Source: Halosimplex halophilum
GTDB lineage: Archaea > Halobacteriota > Halobacteria > Halobacteriales > Haloarculaceae
Length of the DNA: 64,000 nucleotides
Direction of reading: 5' to 3'
NCBI RefSeq assembly: GCF_004698125.1
Contig: NZ_ML214297.1
Location: 744,001-808,000 of the forward strand
Position 1 is the stretch's first letter. Each line of letters starts with the position of its first letter. Made by a program: the position numbers and the translations under genes. The notes under the pieces were generated by a model, which worked only from the letters and a program-made list of their open reading frames with translations, searched no databases and was not told where the DNA came from. Positions 52,465 to 61,213 of this stretch are shown piece by piece.

Positions 52465-53949
52465 ATGCGAGAGCATATCACGCGGAGACGGGCGCTGAAG
52501 TCGCTGGGTGTCGCCGGCGCCGCGGCGCTGGCCGGCTGTTCCGACGGCGGCGGCACGCCGACCGACGACGCCGGGGACGGCGACACCGGCGGCGACGGAA
52601 ACGGGAACGGCGACGGGGCTGGTGGCGACGGCGGAGACGGCGGCGACACGGCGACCGACTCAGGCATGAACGGAACGGCGACGGGCACGGCGAGCAGCGT
52701 ATCGGGCGAGGTGACCATCGGCGTCCTCCAGCCGATGTCGGGGAACCTGGCGTACTACGGCCAGCAGGGCCTGTGGGGGTTCCTCTCCGGGCTGGCCTAC
52801 AAGGCCGGCGCGGACCCGGCCGGGCAGGTCGGCACCGGCGAGACGACCGTGACGGTGGGCGACGTGGACTACCGGCTGCTGGTCCGGGACACGGAGTTCG
52901 CGGCGGACCCGGCCCAGTCGGCGGCCACGTCGCTGGTCCGCGACGACGGCGTCGACATGCTGTTCGGCTGTTCGTCATCGTCGGCGGCCGAGCGGGTCAT
53001 CGGCCAGGTCGTCACGCAGGCGCAGGTGCCCTACGTGGCCGGGCCGGCCGCCTCGGCGGCGATCACGTCGAACGGCGACTACTGCAGCGACCTGGTCTTC
53101 AGGGCGAGCGAGAACACGGCGATGGACGCCCGCTCGGGCGGGCGCTACGTCGCCAACGAGACGGACGTGTCGCGGGTGTACCTGTTCGGCGCCGACTACA
53201 GCTTCGGCCGCGCCGTCGTCAACAACTACGAGACCGTCCTGCGGGACAACGGCGTCGAGATCATCGACAAGCGCTTCGTCGAGCGGGGCTACGCCGAGTG
53301 GGACGGCCTGCTCGACAACGCAGAGGAGGCCGGCGCCGAGGGCATCGTCGGCGGGTTCACCGTCACGACGCTCCCGAACCTGTTCAGCTCGTTCCTCTCC
53401 GGGGACTACTCCTACCGGGCGTTCGGCGGGTTCGCGACCCAGATCACCAACCAGGTCGTCGGCAACACGATGGAGTCGGTCCTCGGGTCGCCGCTGACTC
53501 GGGAGAAGATCGAGGGCTCGCAACTCGGCCCGTTCACGACGCGGTACCACTGGAACCAGTACGACAACGAGATCAACGACGCCTTCGTCGACAGCTACAC
53601 GAGCACCTACGGCGTCGTCCCCGATCTGTTCACCTCGGGGACGTTCACGGCCGCCTCGGCCATCCACCAGGCCGTCCAGACCTCGGGCTCGACGGAGGGC
53701 GCCGACATCGCGGGCGCGCTGAAGGGCATGACCGTCGCCGACACGCCGAAGGGCGAGGACGGCTACACCTTCCAGGAGTACAACAACCAGGCCCGCTCGG
53801 AGATGACGGTCGCGAGCCCGGTCCCGACGAGCGACGAGTGGGCCGACAGCTGGGACGCCTCGATCATGCCCGGCGAGCCGCAGGCCCGCATCTCCGGCGA
53901 GAACGCCACTATCCCGGCCGACAGCTCGGACATGAACTGCTCGCTGTGA
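52465..53949 (+). CDS. Tat lipoprotein, branched-chain-type ABC solute-binding protein (LivK-like)
   Basis: 494 residues. The ATG at 52465 gives a twin-arginine signal (TRRRALKSLGVAGAAALAG) with lipobox Cys, then a long Gly/Asp/Thr-rich linker typical of haloarchaeal surface lipoproteins. The rest is a periplasmic-binding type I fold (VTIGVLQPMSGNLAYYGQQG ...). The family takes branched-chain amino acids, amides or aromatic and other acids. With the two ATPases and two permeases that follow it makes a complete transporter. The ligand may be the acid used by the nearby ligase. Confidence 0.92.
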   Translation: MREHITRRRALKSLGVAGAAALAGCSDGGGTPTDDAGDGDTGGDGNGNGDGAGGDGGDGGDTATDSGMNGTATGTASSVSGEVTIGVLQPMSGNLAYYGQQGLWGFLSGLAYKAGADPAGQVGTGETTVTVGDVDYRLLVRDTEFAADPAQSAATSLVRDDGVDMLFGCSSSSAAERVIGQVVTQAQVPYVAGPAASAAITSNGDYCSDLVFRASENTAMDARSGGRYVANETDVSRVYLFGADYSFGRAVVNNYETVLRDNGVEIIDKRFVERGYAEWDGLLDNAEEAGAEGIVGGFTVTTLPNLFSSFLSGDYSYRAFGGFATQITNQVVGNTMESVLGSPLTREKIEGSQLGPFTTRYHWNQYDNEINDAFVDSYTSTYGVVPDLFTSGTFTAASAIHQAVQTSGSTEGADIAGALKGMTVADTPKGEDGYTFQEYNNQARSEMTVASPVPTSDEWADSWDASIMPGEPQARISGENATIPADSSDMNCSL

Positions 53950-53951
53950 GT

Positions 53952-54824
53952 ATGCTGCGGACGAACGGCCTCACGAAGGAGTTCGGCGGCCTCACCGCCG
54001 TCGACGACGTGGACTTCGAGCTGGGCGACGAGCTGTGCTCGCTCATCGGCCCCAACGGCGCCGGCAAGACGACGTTCTTCGACCTGCTGACCGGCGCGCT
54101 CGAACCCACCCGCGGAACGATAGAGCTGCGCCGCGGCGGGAGCGTCGGCGCAGATGATGGCGACGCCGGCGGGAGCGCCGCAGCCGGCGGCGCTGTCGGC
54201 GAGTGGGTCGACGTGACCGACGCCTCGCCCGACGAGACGGCGGCGATGGGGGTCCACCGCTCGTACCAGATCACGAACGTCTTCCCGACGCTGTCGGTGC
54301 TGGAGAACGTCCGGATCGCCGCGCAGGCGGCCGGCGACGACGCCGCGACCTTCTGGCGGAACGTCGACGCCTACGACGAGTACGTCGCGGAGGCCCGCGG
54401 GATCCTCGACCGGGTGGGACTGGCGGACCGGGCCGACGACCTGGCGGAGAACCTCAGCCACGGCGCGAGCCGCCAGCTGGAGGTCGCCGTCGCGCTGGCG
54501 GGCGACCCCGACGTGCTCCTGCTGGACGAACCGAACGCCGGGGTCTCCTCCGAGAGCGTCGACGACATCGTCGCGCTCATCGAGGACGTGGCCGCGGACC
54601 ACGCCGTCCTGCTGGTCGAGCACAACATGGACATCGTCATGGAGGTCTCCGACCGCGTGGTCGTCCTCAACCAGGGCGCGGTCATCGCCGACGGCGAACC
54701 CGAGGCGGTCCGGGAGGACCCCGCCGTCCAGGAGGCGTACCTCGGCGGCTACGAACCGGGCGACCTCGACCGCCGCGAGGACGGGACCTCGACCGACCCC
54801 GACGACACGGAGGGAGTCGCGTGA
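53952..54824 (+). CDS. Branched-chain-type ABC transporter ATP-binding protein (LivG-like)
   Basis: 290 residues, starting 2 bp after the binding protein. Walker A GPNGAGKTT, signature LSHGASRQLEVAVAL, Walker B VLLLDEPNAGVSSESVDD, and the switch histidine in VEHNMDIVM. An Asp/Gly/Ala-rich insertion (about 60-80) sits between Walker A and the Q-loop, and a polar C-terminal tail follows. It drives transport with the LivF-like protein. Confidence 0.92.
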   Translation: MLRTNGLTKEFGGLTAVDDVDFELGDELCSLIGPNGAGKTTFFDLLTGALEPTRGTIELRRGGSVGADDGDAGGSAAAGGAVGEWVDVTDASPDETAAMGVHRSYQITNVFPTLSVLENVRIAAQAAGDDAATFWRNVDAYDEYVAEARGILDRVGLADRADDLAENLSHGASRQLEVAVALAGDPDVLLLDEPNAGVSSESVDDIVALIEDVAADHAVLLVEHNMDIVMEVSDRVVVLNQGAVIADGEPEAVREDPAVQEAYLGGYEPGDLDRREDGTSTDPDDTEGVA

Positions 54825-54846
54825 GCGTGCCCCGACCGCTCGGGCG

Positions 54847-55554
54847 GTGGTTCGCGTGACGCTCCTCGAACTCGCCGGCGTGGAGACGTACTACGGCGAG
54901 AGTCACGTGCTGGAGGGCGTCACGCTCTCGGTCGAGGAGGGCGAGGTGGTCGCGCTGGTCGGGCGCAACGGCGTCGGCAAGACGACGACGCTGCGGTCGG
55001 TGCTCCAGCTGACCCCGCCCCGCGAGGGAACCGTCGAGTACCGCGGCGAGGAACTTGTCGGCCTCGAAACCCACGAGGTCGCCGAGCGCGGCGTCGGCTG
55101 GATCCCCGAGGACCGGCGGGTCTTCTCGCAGCTCACCGTCGCCGAGAACGTCCGCGTCGCGGTGCCGGACGGCGCCGACGCTGGCGAACGGGTCGCGCGG
55201 GTCTACGACACGTTCCCGATCCTCGAAGCGCGCCGAGACCAGGAGGCGGGGACGCTGTCGGGCGGCCAGCAGCAGATGCTCGCGCTCGCCCGCGGGCTCG
55301 TCGGCGACAACGACCTCCTGCTGGTCGACGAGCCCAGCGAGGGGCTGGCGCCGCAGATCGTCGCCGACGTGGCCGAGGCGCTGGCCGACGCGGCGACCGA
55401 GACCACCCTCCTGCTCGTCGAGCAGAACCTCCCGCTGGCGCTCGATCTCGCCGACCGCTTCTACGTCCTCGACAAGGGGCGGGTCGTCGACGACGGCGAC
55501 ACCGCCGACGTGTCCGCCGACGACGAACGGCTCAGGAGGTACCTCTCGGCATGA
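54847..55554 (+). CDS. Branched-chain-type ABC transporter ATP-binding protein (LivF-like)
   Basis: 235 residues. The start is a GTG at 54847; another GTG at 54856 would give MTLLELAGVETYYG. Walker A GRNGVGKTT, Q-loop WIPEDRRVFSQLTV, signature LSGGQQQMLALARGL, Walker B LLLVDEPSEGLAP. Its TGA overlaps the ATG of the LivH-like gene (ATGA). Confidence 0.92.
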   Translation: MVRVTLLELAGVETYYGESHVLEGVTLSVEEGEVVALVGRNGVGKTTTLRSVLQLTPPREGTVEYRGEELVGLETHEVAERGVGWIPEDRRVFSQLTVAENVRVAVPDGADAGERVARVYDTFPILEARRDQEAGTLSGGQQQMLALARGLVGDNDLLLVDEPSEGLAPQIVADVAEALADAATETTLLLVEQNLPLALDLADRFYVLDKGRVVDDGDTADVSADDERLRRYLSA

Positions 55555-56657
55555 CCGGGGGCGCACTCCTTCCGGCCGCCGCGAACCCCGGAATCGCGCC
55601 GTCCCTCGCCGATCCCGCCGTCGCTTCGGCCCTCCGCACGCTCTCGACGGCGCCGCTCCAGATGGGCTTCGGCGAGGGCCTCCGGCAGTTCCTCGGGCCG
55701 GACACGCTCGCGAGCGTGGTCGTCGAGGGGCTGGCGAAGTCGGCCATCTACGTGATGATCGCCAGCGGGCTGACGCTCATCTTCGGGCTGATGGGCGTGC
55801 TCAACTTCGCGCACGGCTCGCTGACGATGATCGGCGCCTACCTCGCCGGCCTCGTCATGGTCACGCTCGTCGGCAGCGCCACGGGCGCGTGGACGCGACT
55901 GGCGCTGTTTTTCGTCGCGCTCGTCGCCGTCTTCGCCGCGCTCGCGCTGCTGGGCGGGGTCATGGAGGTCGGACTGATCCGCCAGCTGTACGACCGGCCG
56001 CCGATCTACCAGATCCTCCTGACCTTCGGGCTGACGCTCGTGCTGGAGGAGATCGTCCGGATCGTCGTCCTGTTCTACGGGCTCCAGCCCATCTCGGAGT
56101 GGCGCGCCGCCCTCGGCACGCGGCCGGCGATGCTCTCGGCCGAGCACTCGCTCGGGCCGCTGTCCGTTCGCGGCCTCGCACTCTTCGAGATCGCGCTCGG
56201 CGCGGCGACCGTGGTGGGCATCTGGGCCTTCCTCACGCGGACCCGCTACGGACTGTACATCCGCGCGGGCAGCGAGGACGCCGAGATGGCCGAGGCGCTG
56301 GGGATCGACGTGCGCCGCGTGTTCACCGTCGTCTTCGCGCTCGGCGCCGGGGTGGCCGGCGCCGCCGGCGCGCTGCTGATGTGGGACCCGGTCTGGGGCG
56401 CCAACGTCCCGCTGGCGGCCGAGACGCTGCTGCCGGCGTTCGTCGTCGTCATCATCGGCGGCCTGGGCACCTTCCGCGGGACCGTCGCCGGGGCCGTCGT
56501 CGTCGGAATGGCCGACGCGACGACGACCTGGTGGTTCCAGAACGTCGCCGTCACCTGGACCTGGCTGCCCGAGATCACCGTCTTCCTCATCCTCGTCGGG
56601 ATGCTGATCGTCAAACCGCAGGGGCTGTTCGGCGTCGAGGAGGTGGGCGGCCATTAG
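55551..56657 (+). CDS. Branched-chain-type ABC transporter permease (LivH-like)
   Basis: 368 residues. An N-terminal extension of about 55 residues (rich in Ala/Pro) precedes the usual start of LivH (ASGLTLIFGLMGVLNFAHGS). About eight membrane helices follow, with the coupling region near EDAEMAEALGIDVRRVFTV. The stop TAG at 56655 lies beside the likely start of the LivM-like gene. Confidence 0.9.
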   Translation: MTGGALLPAAANPGIAPSLADPAVASALRTLSTAPLQMGFGEGLRQFLGPDTLASVVVEGLAKSAIYVMIASGLTLIFGLMGVLNFAHGSLTMIGAYLAGLVMVTLVGSATGAWTRLALFFVALVAVFAALALLGGVMEVGLIRQLYDRPPIYQILLTFGLTLVLEEIVRIVVLFYGLQPISEWRAALGTRPAMLSAEHSLGPLSVRGLALFEIALGAATVVGIWAFLTRTRYGLYIRAGSEDAEMAEALGIDVRRVFTVVFALGAGVAGAAGALLMWDPVWGANVPLAAETLLPAFVVVIIGGLGTFRGTVAGAVVVGMADATTTWWFQNVAVTWTWLPEITVFLILVGMLIVKPQGLFGVEEVGGH

Positions 56658-57948
56658 CTCCGTCACCCGCTGGGTCGGCGACCGCGAGTTCGCCTGGCCC
56701 GTCGAACACCTCCGCAGCCAGCAGGTCCACCTCGCTGTCATCCTCGCCCTCGTCGCCTACCCCGGGATCTACCACCTGCTGACGACCTTCCCGTTCCCCG
56801 TCTTCCGCTCGGCCATCCACAGCTTCGCCGTCGCCGTCCTGCCGCGGGTCGACTCCATGGTCGCCGTCCTCTACTTCGCGCTCTTTGCCATGTCGTTCGA
56901 CTTCATCAGCGGCTACACCGGCTACCTCTCCTTCGGCCACGCGGCCTTCTACGGTACCGGTGCCTACGCCGTCATCCTGATCGCCAACGGCAAGGTCCCG
57001 CTGCTGCCCGCGGGGACGCCGTTCATGGTCTCCCTGCTGGTCGCGGCCGTCCTCGCCGGCCTGCTGGCGGTCGCCATCGGGCTGGTCTCCTTCCGGCTCT
57101 CCGGCGTCTACTTCGCGATGATCACGCTCGGGTTCGCGCAGGTGCTGTACGTGTTCGTCCGCGGCTGGGACTACGTGGCGAGCAACCCGCGCGACGGCCC
57201 CGCCGTCGGCTCGACCCACCCCGAGGGCTTCGAGATCGGGATCCCATTCGTCGACCAGTTGAACCTCGCCATCGGCACGTTCTCCGGCGACACGGTGACG
57301 CTTTTGGGCCACGAACTCGGCACCTACACCGTCTCGTTCTACATGGTCGGGCTGGTCGCGCTGGTCTCCTACTTCGCGATGCAGCGGATCGTCCACTCCC
57401 CGTTCGGGCGCGTGATGATCGCCATCCGCGAGAACGAGGAGCGCGCGAGGGCGATCGGCTACGACACGTTCCGCTACAAGCTCGGGGCGTTCGTCATCAG
57501 CGGCTTCTTCGGCGGCGTCGCGGGGGCGCTGTACGCCGGGTTCGCCCGGTCGGTCACGCCGGAGAGCACGTTCTACTTCCTGACGACCGGCGACGCGCTG
57601 CTGGCGAGCATCATCGGCGGGTTCGGCACGCTCGCCGGGCCGCTGTACGGCCACCTGTTCGACCACTCGATCCGCGAGTTCCTCTCGAACACGGGCCAGG
57701 GCGGCGGCCTGCTCCCGTTCCTCCGGGAGACGCTACCCGAGGGCGTCCTCTCGGCGGAACTGCTCGGCGGGCTCACCGTCGAGGGGTTCATCGGCGCGGC
57801 GCTGAACGGCCACGCCGCCCTCTACGTCGGGATCGTGTTCGTCCTGTTCGTCCTCTACGTCCCCAGCGGGCTCGTGGGAACGCTGCGGAGCTACCTCGGC
57901 GGCCCCGTCGCCGAGCGACTGCCCGCGAAACTGTGGGGCGAGCGATGA
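56653..57948 (+). CDS. Branched-chain-type ABC transporter permease (LivM-like), start codon unusual
   Basis: The first normal start is ATG 56857 (363 residues). The same frame is open back to 56608 and from 56653 encodes a convincing LivM N-terminus (WVGDREFAWPVEHLRSQQ, then a membrane helix VHLAVILALVAYPGIYHLL). There is no ATG, GTG or TTG in this part; an ATT at 56653 overlaps the TAG of livH. Thus either ATT is used, or a base is gained or lost near the GGG at 56645. Further helices and the YFLTTGDALLASIIGGFGTL motif are normal. Confidence 0.75.
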   Translation: MSSVTRWVGDREFAWPVEHLRSQQVHLAVILALVAYPGIYHLLTTFPFPVFRSAIHSFAVAVLPRVDSMVAVLYFALFAMSFDFISGYTGYLSFGHAAFYGTGAYAVILIANGKVPLLPAGTPFMVSLLVAAVLAGLLAVAIGLVSFRLSGVYFAMITLGFAQVLYVFVRGWDYVASNPRDGPAVGSTHPEGFEIGIPFVDQLNLAIGTFSGDTVTLLGHELGTYTVSFYMVGLVALVSYFAMQRIVHSPFGRVMIAIRENEERARAIGYDTFRYKLGAFVISGFFGGVAGALYAGFARSVTPESTFYFLTTGDALLASIIGGFGTLAGPLYGHLFDHSIREFLSNTGQGGGLLPFLRETLPEGVLSAELLGGLTVEGFIGAALNGHAALYVGIVFVLFVLYVPSGLVGTLRSYLGGPVAERLPAKLWGER

Positions 57949-58001
57949 GTCAGGACAGTCGCGCGGCGCGACTGGCCCCGACCGCCGGAGGTGAGCGATG
58001 A
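57945..58001 (+). CDS. 18-residue linking frame between livM and the KAS III-like gene
   Basis: An ATG overlapping the livM stop (ATGA at 57945) opens an 18-codon frame (MSQDSRAARLAPTAGGER) whose TGA overlaps the next gene's ATG (ATGA at 57998). It contains the GGAGGTGA ribosome-binding site of that gene. It may serve translational coupling; a product is not certain. Confidence 0.35.
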   Translation: MSQDSRAARLAPTAGGER

Positions 58002-59014
58002 CGGTCCACCTCACCGGGATCGGGACGGCGCTGCCCGACGAGACCGTCGGCGGCGCCGACATCGCCGAGCGGTCGGGGATCCCCCGCGAGGTGGTCGTCG
58101 AGAAGATGGGCGTCCGTCGCAAGCACGTCTGCCGGAACGGTGACGAGCAGCCCAGCGACCTCTGCGTCGCGGCCGCGGAGGAGGCGCTGGCCGACGCCGA
58201 CTGCGACCCCGCGGAACTCGACGCCGTCCGCTACCACGGCAGCGAGTTCAAAGACTACGTCGTCTGGAGCCTCGCCGCCGACGTGGCCGAGCGGATCGGC
58301 GCGACCGACGCCTACGCCGCCGAGAGCTACGCCCTCTGCGCCGGCGCGCCGGTCGCCGTCCGGGAGACGAAATCGCAACTCGCGGCCGATTCCGTCGACC
58401 GGGTGCTGCTGGTCGCGGCCAGCCGGGAGGAGGACCTGGTCGACTACGGCGACCCCGACACCTCCTTCACGTTCAACTTCGGCAGCGGCGCCTCGGCGAT
58501 GGTGCTCGAACGCGACGCGCCCGACCGGGCGCTCGCGACCGTCCGCGAGAGCGCCGCCCTGACCGACGGCAGCTTCTCGCGGGACGTGGTGATGCCCGCC
58601 GGCGGGACCCGCCACCCGCCCTCCCACGACACCGTCGACGCCGGGATGCACTCGCTGCGGGTCCCCGACCACGAGACGATGAAAGAGCGGCTGGCCGAGG
58701 TGAGCCTCGCGAACTTCCTCGACGTGGCCGACACGGCGCTCGACCGGTCCGGGCTCGACCGCTCGGACCTGGATTTCGCGGCGATCACCCACATGAAGCG
58801 GTCGTTCCACGCCCACCTCTGCGACGAGCTCGGCCTCGGCGAGCGCGAACAGTACTACCTCGACGACTACGGGCACGTCCAGAGCGTCGACCAGGCGCTG
58901 GTGACCGCCGAGGCCCGGTCGCGCGGGTGGCTCTCGGCCGGCGACACGGTTCTCTTTCTCGCCGCGGGCACCGGCTACACCTGGGCGGCCACCGCCCTGG
59001 AGTGGCGGGACTGA
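57998..59014 (+). CDS. KAS III-like thiolase-fold enzyme (3-oxoacyl-ACP synthase III family)
   Basis: 338 residues. Start fixed by a strong Shine-Dalgarno GGAGGTGA 5 bp upstream. Probable catalytic Cys114 (SYALCAGAPVAV), His265 (ITHMKRSFH) and, where the KAS III Asn is expected, His293 (DDYGHVQSVDQAL). Family members condense acyl groups or act as acyltransferases; HMG-CoA synthase-like enzymes also share the fold. It is tied to the Liv transporter and ligase by position, so it may modify the imported, CoA-activated acid. Confidence 0.82.
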   Translation: MTVHLTGIGTALPDETVGGADIAERSGIPREVVVEKMGVRRKHVCRNGDEQPSDLCVAAAEEALADADCDPAELDAVRYHGSEFKDYVVWSLAADVAERIGATDAYAAESYALCAGAPVAVRETKSQLAADSVDRVLLVAASREEDLVDYGDPDTSFTFNFGSGASAMVLERDAPDRALATVRESAALTDGSFSRDVVMPAGGTRHPPSHDTVDAGMHSLRVPDHETMKERLAEVSLANFLDVADTALDRSGLDRSDLDFAAITHMKRSFHAHLCDELGLGEREQYYLDDYGHVQSVDQALVTAEARSRGWLSAGDTVLFLAAGTGYTWAATALEWRD

Positions 59015-59090
59015 CCGCGTCGAACGACTCGTTCGGCCGTCCGGAATTACCGAACCGAACGGCTCACGCGGCCGGTCTCGGCCGCCTTCG

Positions 59091-59102
59091 CATCACTTAT
59101 GC
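59091..59102 (+). promoter_or_regulatory. TATA-like element of the probable xylose dehydrogenase
   Basis: CATCACTTATGC ends about 24 bp before the ATG at 59126, a leaderless spacing. Upstream (59031-59055) are GTTCGGCCG and TTACCGAAC, the words also found upstream of the IclR gene. Confidence 0.4.
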
Positions 59103-59125
59103 CGGTCGCGTGCGCGCACTCGTCC

Positions 59126-60193
59126 ATGGAACTACAGGAGTACCTCGACGACTTCACGGAGCGCGACTGGCCCCAGGCCGACGACGGGAAAGTGCGGTTC
59201 GCGATGGTCGGGCTCGGCTGGTGGACGATGGAGTTCGCCATCCCCGCCACCGAGGAGCTCGACCACCTGGAGACGACGGTCGTCGTCTCCTCGACGACCG
59301 AGAAGGCCGAGGGCGTCGCCGAGGACCACGAGACCATCGAGCACGGACTCACCTACGACGAGTTCACCGACGGCGAGGCGACCGACGCCTACGACGCCGT
59401 CTACATCGCGACGCCCAACGCCCTGCACCTGCCCTACGTCGAGGCGGCCGCCGAGTTCGGCAAGGACATCCTCTGCGAGAAGCCCCTGGAGGCCAACACC
59501 GAGCGCGCCGAGCAGCTGGTTGAGGCCGCCGAGGACGTGACGCTCGGCGTCGAGTACCGGATGCACGTCCAGCCCGCCGTCCGGATGATGCGCAAGCTCG
59601 TCGACGCGGGCTTCATCGGCGACGTGGCGATGGTCCACGGGAACATGTCCCAGCCCCTGCTGGAGATCAACGACAACTACGACCAGTGGCGGCTCAACCC
59701 CGACATGGCCGGGCCGGGCGCCTCGGTCACGGACCTGGGCATCTACTCCGTCAACACGACCCGGTTCGTCATCGACGAGGACCCCGTCGCCGTCACCGCG
59801 ACGGACTGGTCGGGCCACGAGGCGTTCGACGAGGTGCCCGACGAGCGGGCCGCCTTCACCGTCGAGTTCCCCGACGGCGTCGTCGCCGCCTGCACGGCCA
59901 GCCAGAACACCCAGGAGACGAGCAACCTCCGGGTCATCGGCACCGAGGGCGAACTCCTGCTCGAAGACGCCTTCCTCTCGGGCGACCGCGAGCTGACGAT
60001 CACCCGCGGCGAGACGACGATCACCACCGAGTTCGACGGCATCGAGGAGACCCGCCGCTCGCTGGGCTACTTCGGCGACCACATTCTGACGGGCACTCCT
60101 ATCCTCGGCGACGGCGAGCACGGGCTCGTCGACCAGCGCGCTATCGACGCCATCTACGAGGCCGCCGAGTCCGGCGAGCGCGTCGAGCTGTAG
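59126..60193 (+). CDS. Gfo/Idh/MocA-family dehydrogenase, probable D-xylose 1-dehydrogenase
   Basis: 355 residues; the ATG at 59126 gives MELQEYLDDFTERDWPQADD. The Rossmann N-terminus (VRFAMVGLGWWTMEFAIPA), YDAVYIATPNALHLPYV and the CEKPLEAN motif (catalytic Lys) match the haloarchaeal NADP-dependent D-xylose dehydrogenase (Gfo6 of Haloarcula, XacA) as known to me. It oxidises D-xylose (or arabinose) to the lactone, the first step of the pathway whose later enzymes are at 15.9-18.8 kb. A related sugar dehydrogenase cannot be excluded. Confidence 0.8.
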   Translation: MELQEYLDDFTERDWPQADDGKVRFAMVGLGWWTMEFAIPATEELDHLETTVVVSSTTEKAEGVAEDHETIEHGLTYDEFTDGEATDAYDAVYIATPNALHLPYVEAAAEFGKDILCEKPLEANTERAEQLVEAAEDVTLGVEYRMHVQPAVRMMRKLVDAGFIGDVAMVHGNMSQPLLEINDNYDQWRLNPDMAGPGASVTDLGIYSVNTTRFVIDEDPVAVTATDWSGHEAFDEVPDERAAFTVEFPDGVVAACTASQNTQETSNLRVIGTEGELLLEDAFLSGDRELTITRGETTITTEFDGIEETRRSLGYFGDHILTGTPILGDGEHGLVDQRAIDAIYEAAESGERVEL

Positions 60194-60254
60194 CCGCTTC
60201 TCCGCGGTTTCTCCGCTCGGACGCGTCGACCAGTCGCGACACCCGTCGGGCGAC

Positions 60255-60833
60255 CTACTCGGAGGACGCGAGTCCGAACAGCCCCGCGTAGACGAGCCCG
60301 ATCGACCCGCCGAGGGTGACGTTGTAGCCCCAGCTGAAGACCCACAGGCCGCCGCCCACTACCCAGGCGACGCCGATCGACGACAGAAACGAGACCAGAC
60401 CGATAGCGAGGGGGACCAGGGCGCCTGTCGGCCCCTCCCGGTAGCGAAGGGAGCCGACAGTTCCACCGACGGCGAGCGACAGGATCGGGAGGTCGGCGGG
60501 CTGATACCCTCGCGCGGCGAGGGGTGACGCTTCCAGCGGGACGCGCATCCCGGTGTGCAACGGACCGTACCAGGGCCACGCCAGCCACGTACCGAGACAG
60601 AGCAGCGCGCATCCGAGGAGCGTCCAGGCCGTCAGCAGAGCGCGGCGGCGGCCCGGCGCGAGCCGGAGCCGCCGACCGAGCAGCCACGCGGCCGGAAACA
60701 CTCCCCACCAGACCACCGTCGCCGTCGCACCGCGATTTGACGACGCGAGCGCGACCAGCGCGACGCCGACCGTCCAGAGGCCGCCGAGCCACTGGACCGG
60801 CGTGCCCGTCGGGGTCCGCTCGCCGTCGGTCAT
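60255..60833 (-). CDS. Polytopic membrane protein, unknown
   Basis: 192 residues, start at 60833. About five hydrophobic segments, basic loop RRLRLAPGRRRALL between the second and third, and a C-terminal GGGLWVFSWGYNVTLGGSIG. No catalytic motif. Convergent with the preceding dehydrogenase; it may be a haloarchaeal hypothetical with no known role. Confidence 0.7.
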   Translation of the reverse strand: MTDGERTPTGTPVQWLGGLWTVGVALVALASSNRGATATVVWWGVFPAAWLLGRRLRLAPGRRRALLTAWTLLGCALLCLGTWLAWPWYGPLHTGMRVPLEASPLAARGYQPADLPILSLAVGGTVGSLRYREGPTGALVPLAIGLVSFLSSIGVAWVVGGGLWVFSWGYNVTLGGSIGLVYAGLFGLASSE

Positions 60834-61213
60834 GCGAACCGTGCTTGTTCCGAGCGGCCGAAAAAGGGTACCGGTCGGTCGCCAGTCGGTGAAATCGGTC
60901 GAAGCAGGAGTGGGGCGACCGGAGGCGGTCGCCCCGTGTCAGAGGCACAGGTGGATCGGTTGGCGGGCGATGCGACAGCGGCGCAGTCGGGGGCGGCGTC
61001 GGGCCGAAGCGCCAGCGGGTGGGGACCTGACAGGGCGACGCGGGGTCCGTCGCACCCACCGAACTGCGCGCACTTGCAGGTAGACGGAACGGGTTTGTAG
61101 TTTCTATCTCGGTACCGTCTATTGTATCGATACTACTCATACTATCGTTACTCGCTATACCCCAGTTACTCTATCGAGCGTCGATACGGTGCGACCGAAC
61201 GGGACCGTCCGAA
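60834..61213. other. Intergenic region, no gene seen
   Basis: About 380 bp. The right end (61095-61185) is markedly AT-rich, with short TACT/CTAT runs and the palindrome GTATCGATAC (61124-61133). It contains the 3' side of the CARF-like gene and the promoter of the membrane protein; no RNA gene or ORF with protein character was recognised. Confidence 0.45.
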
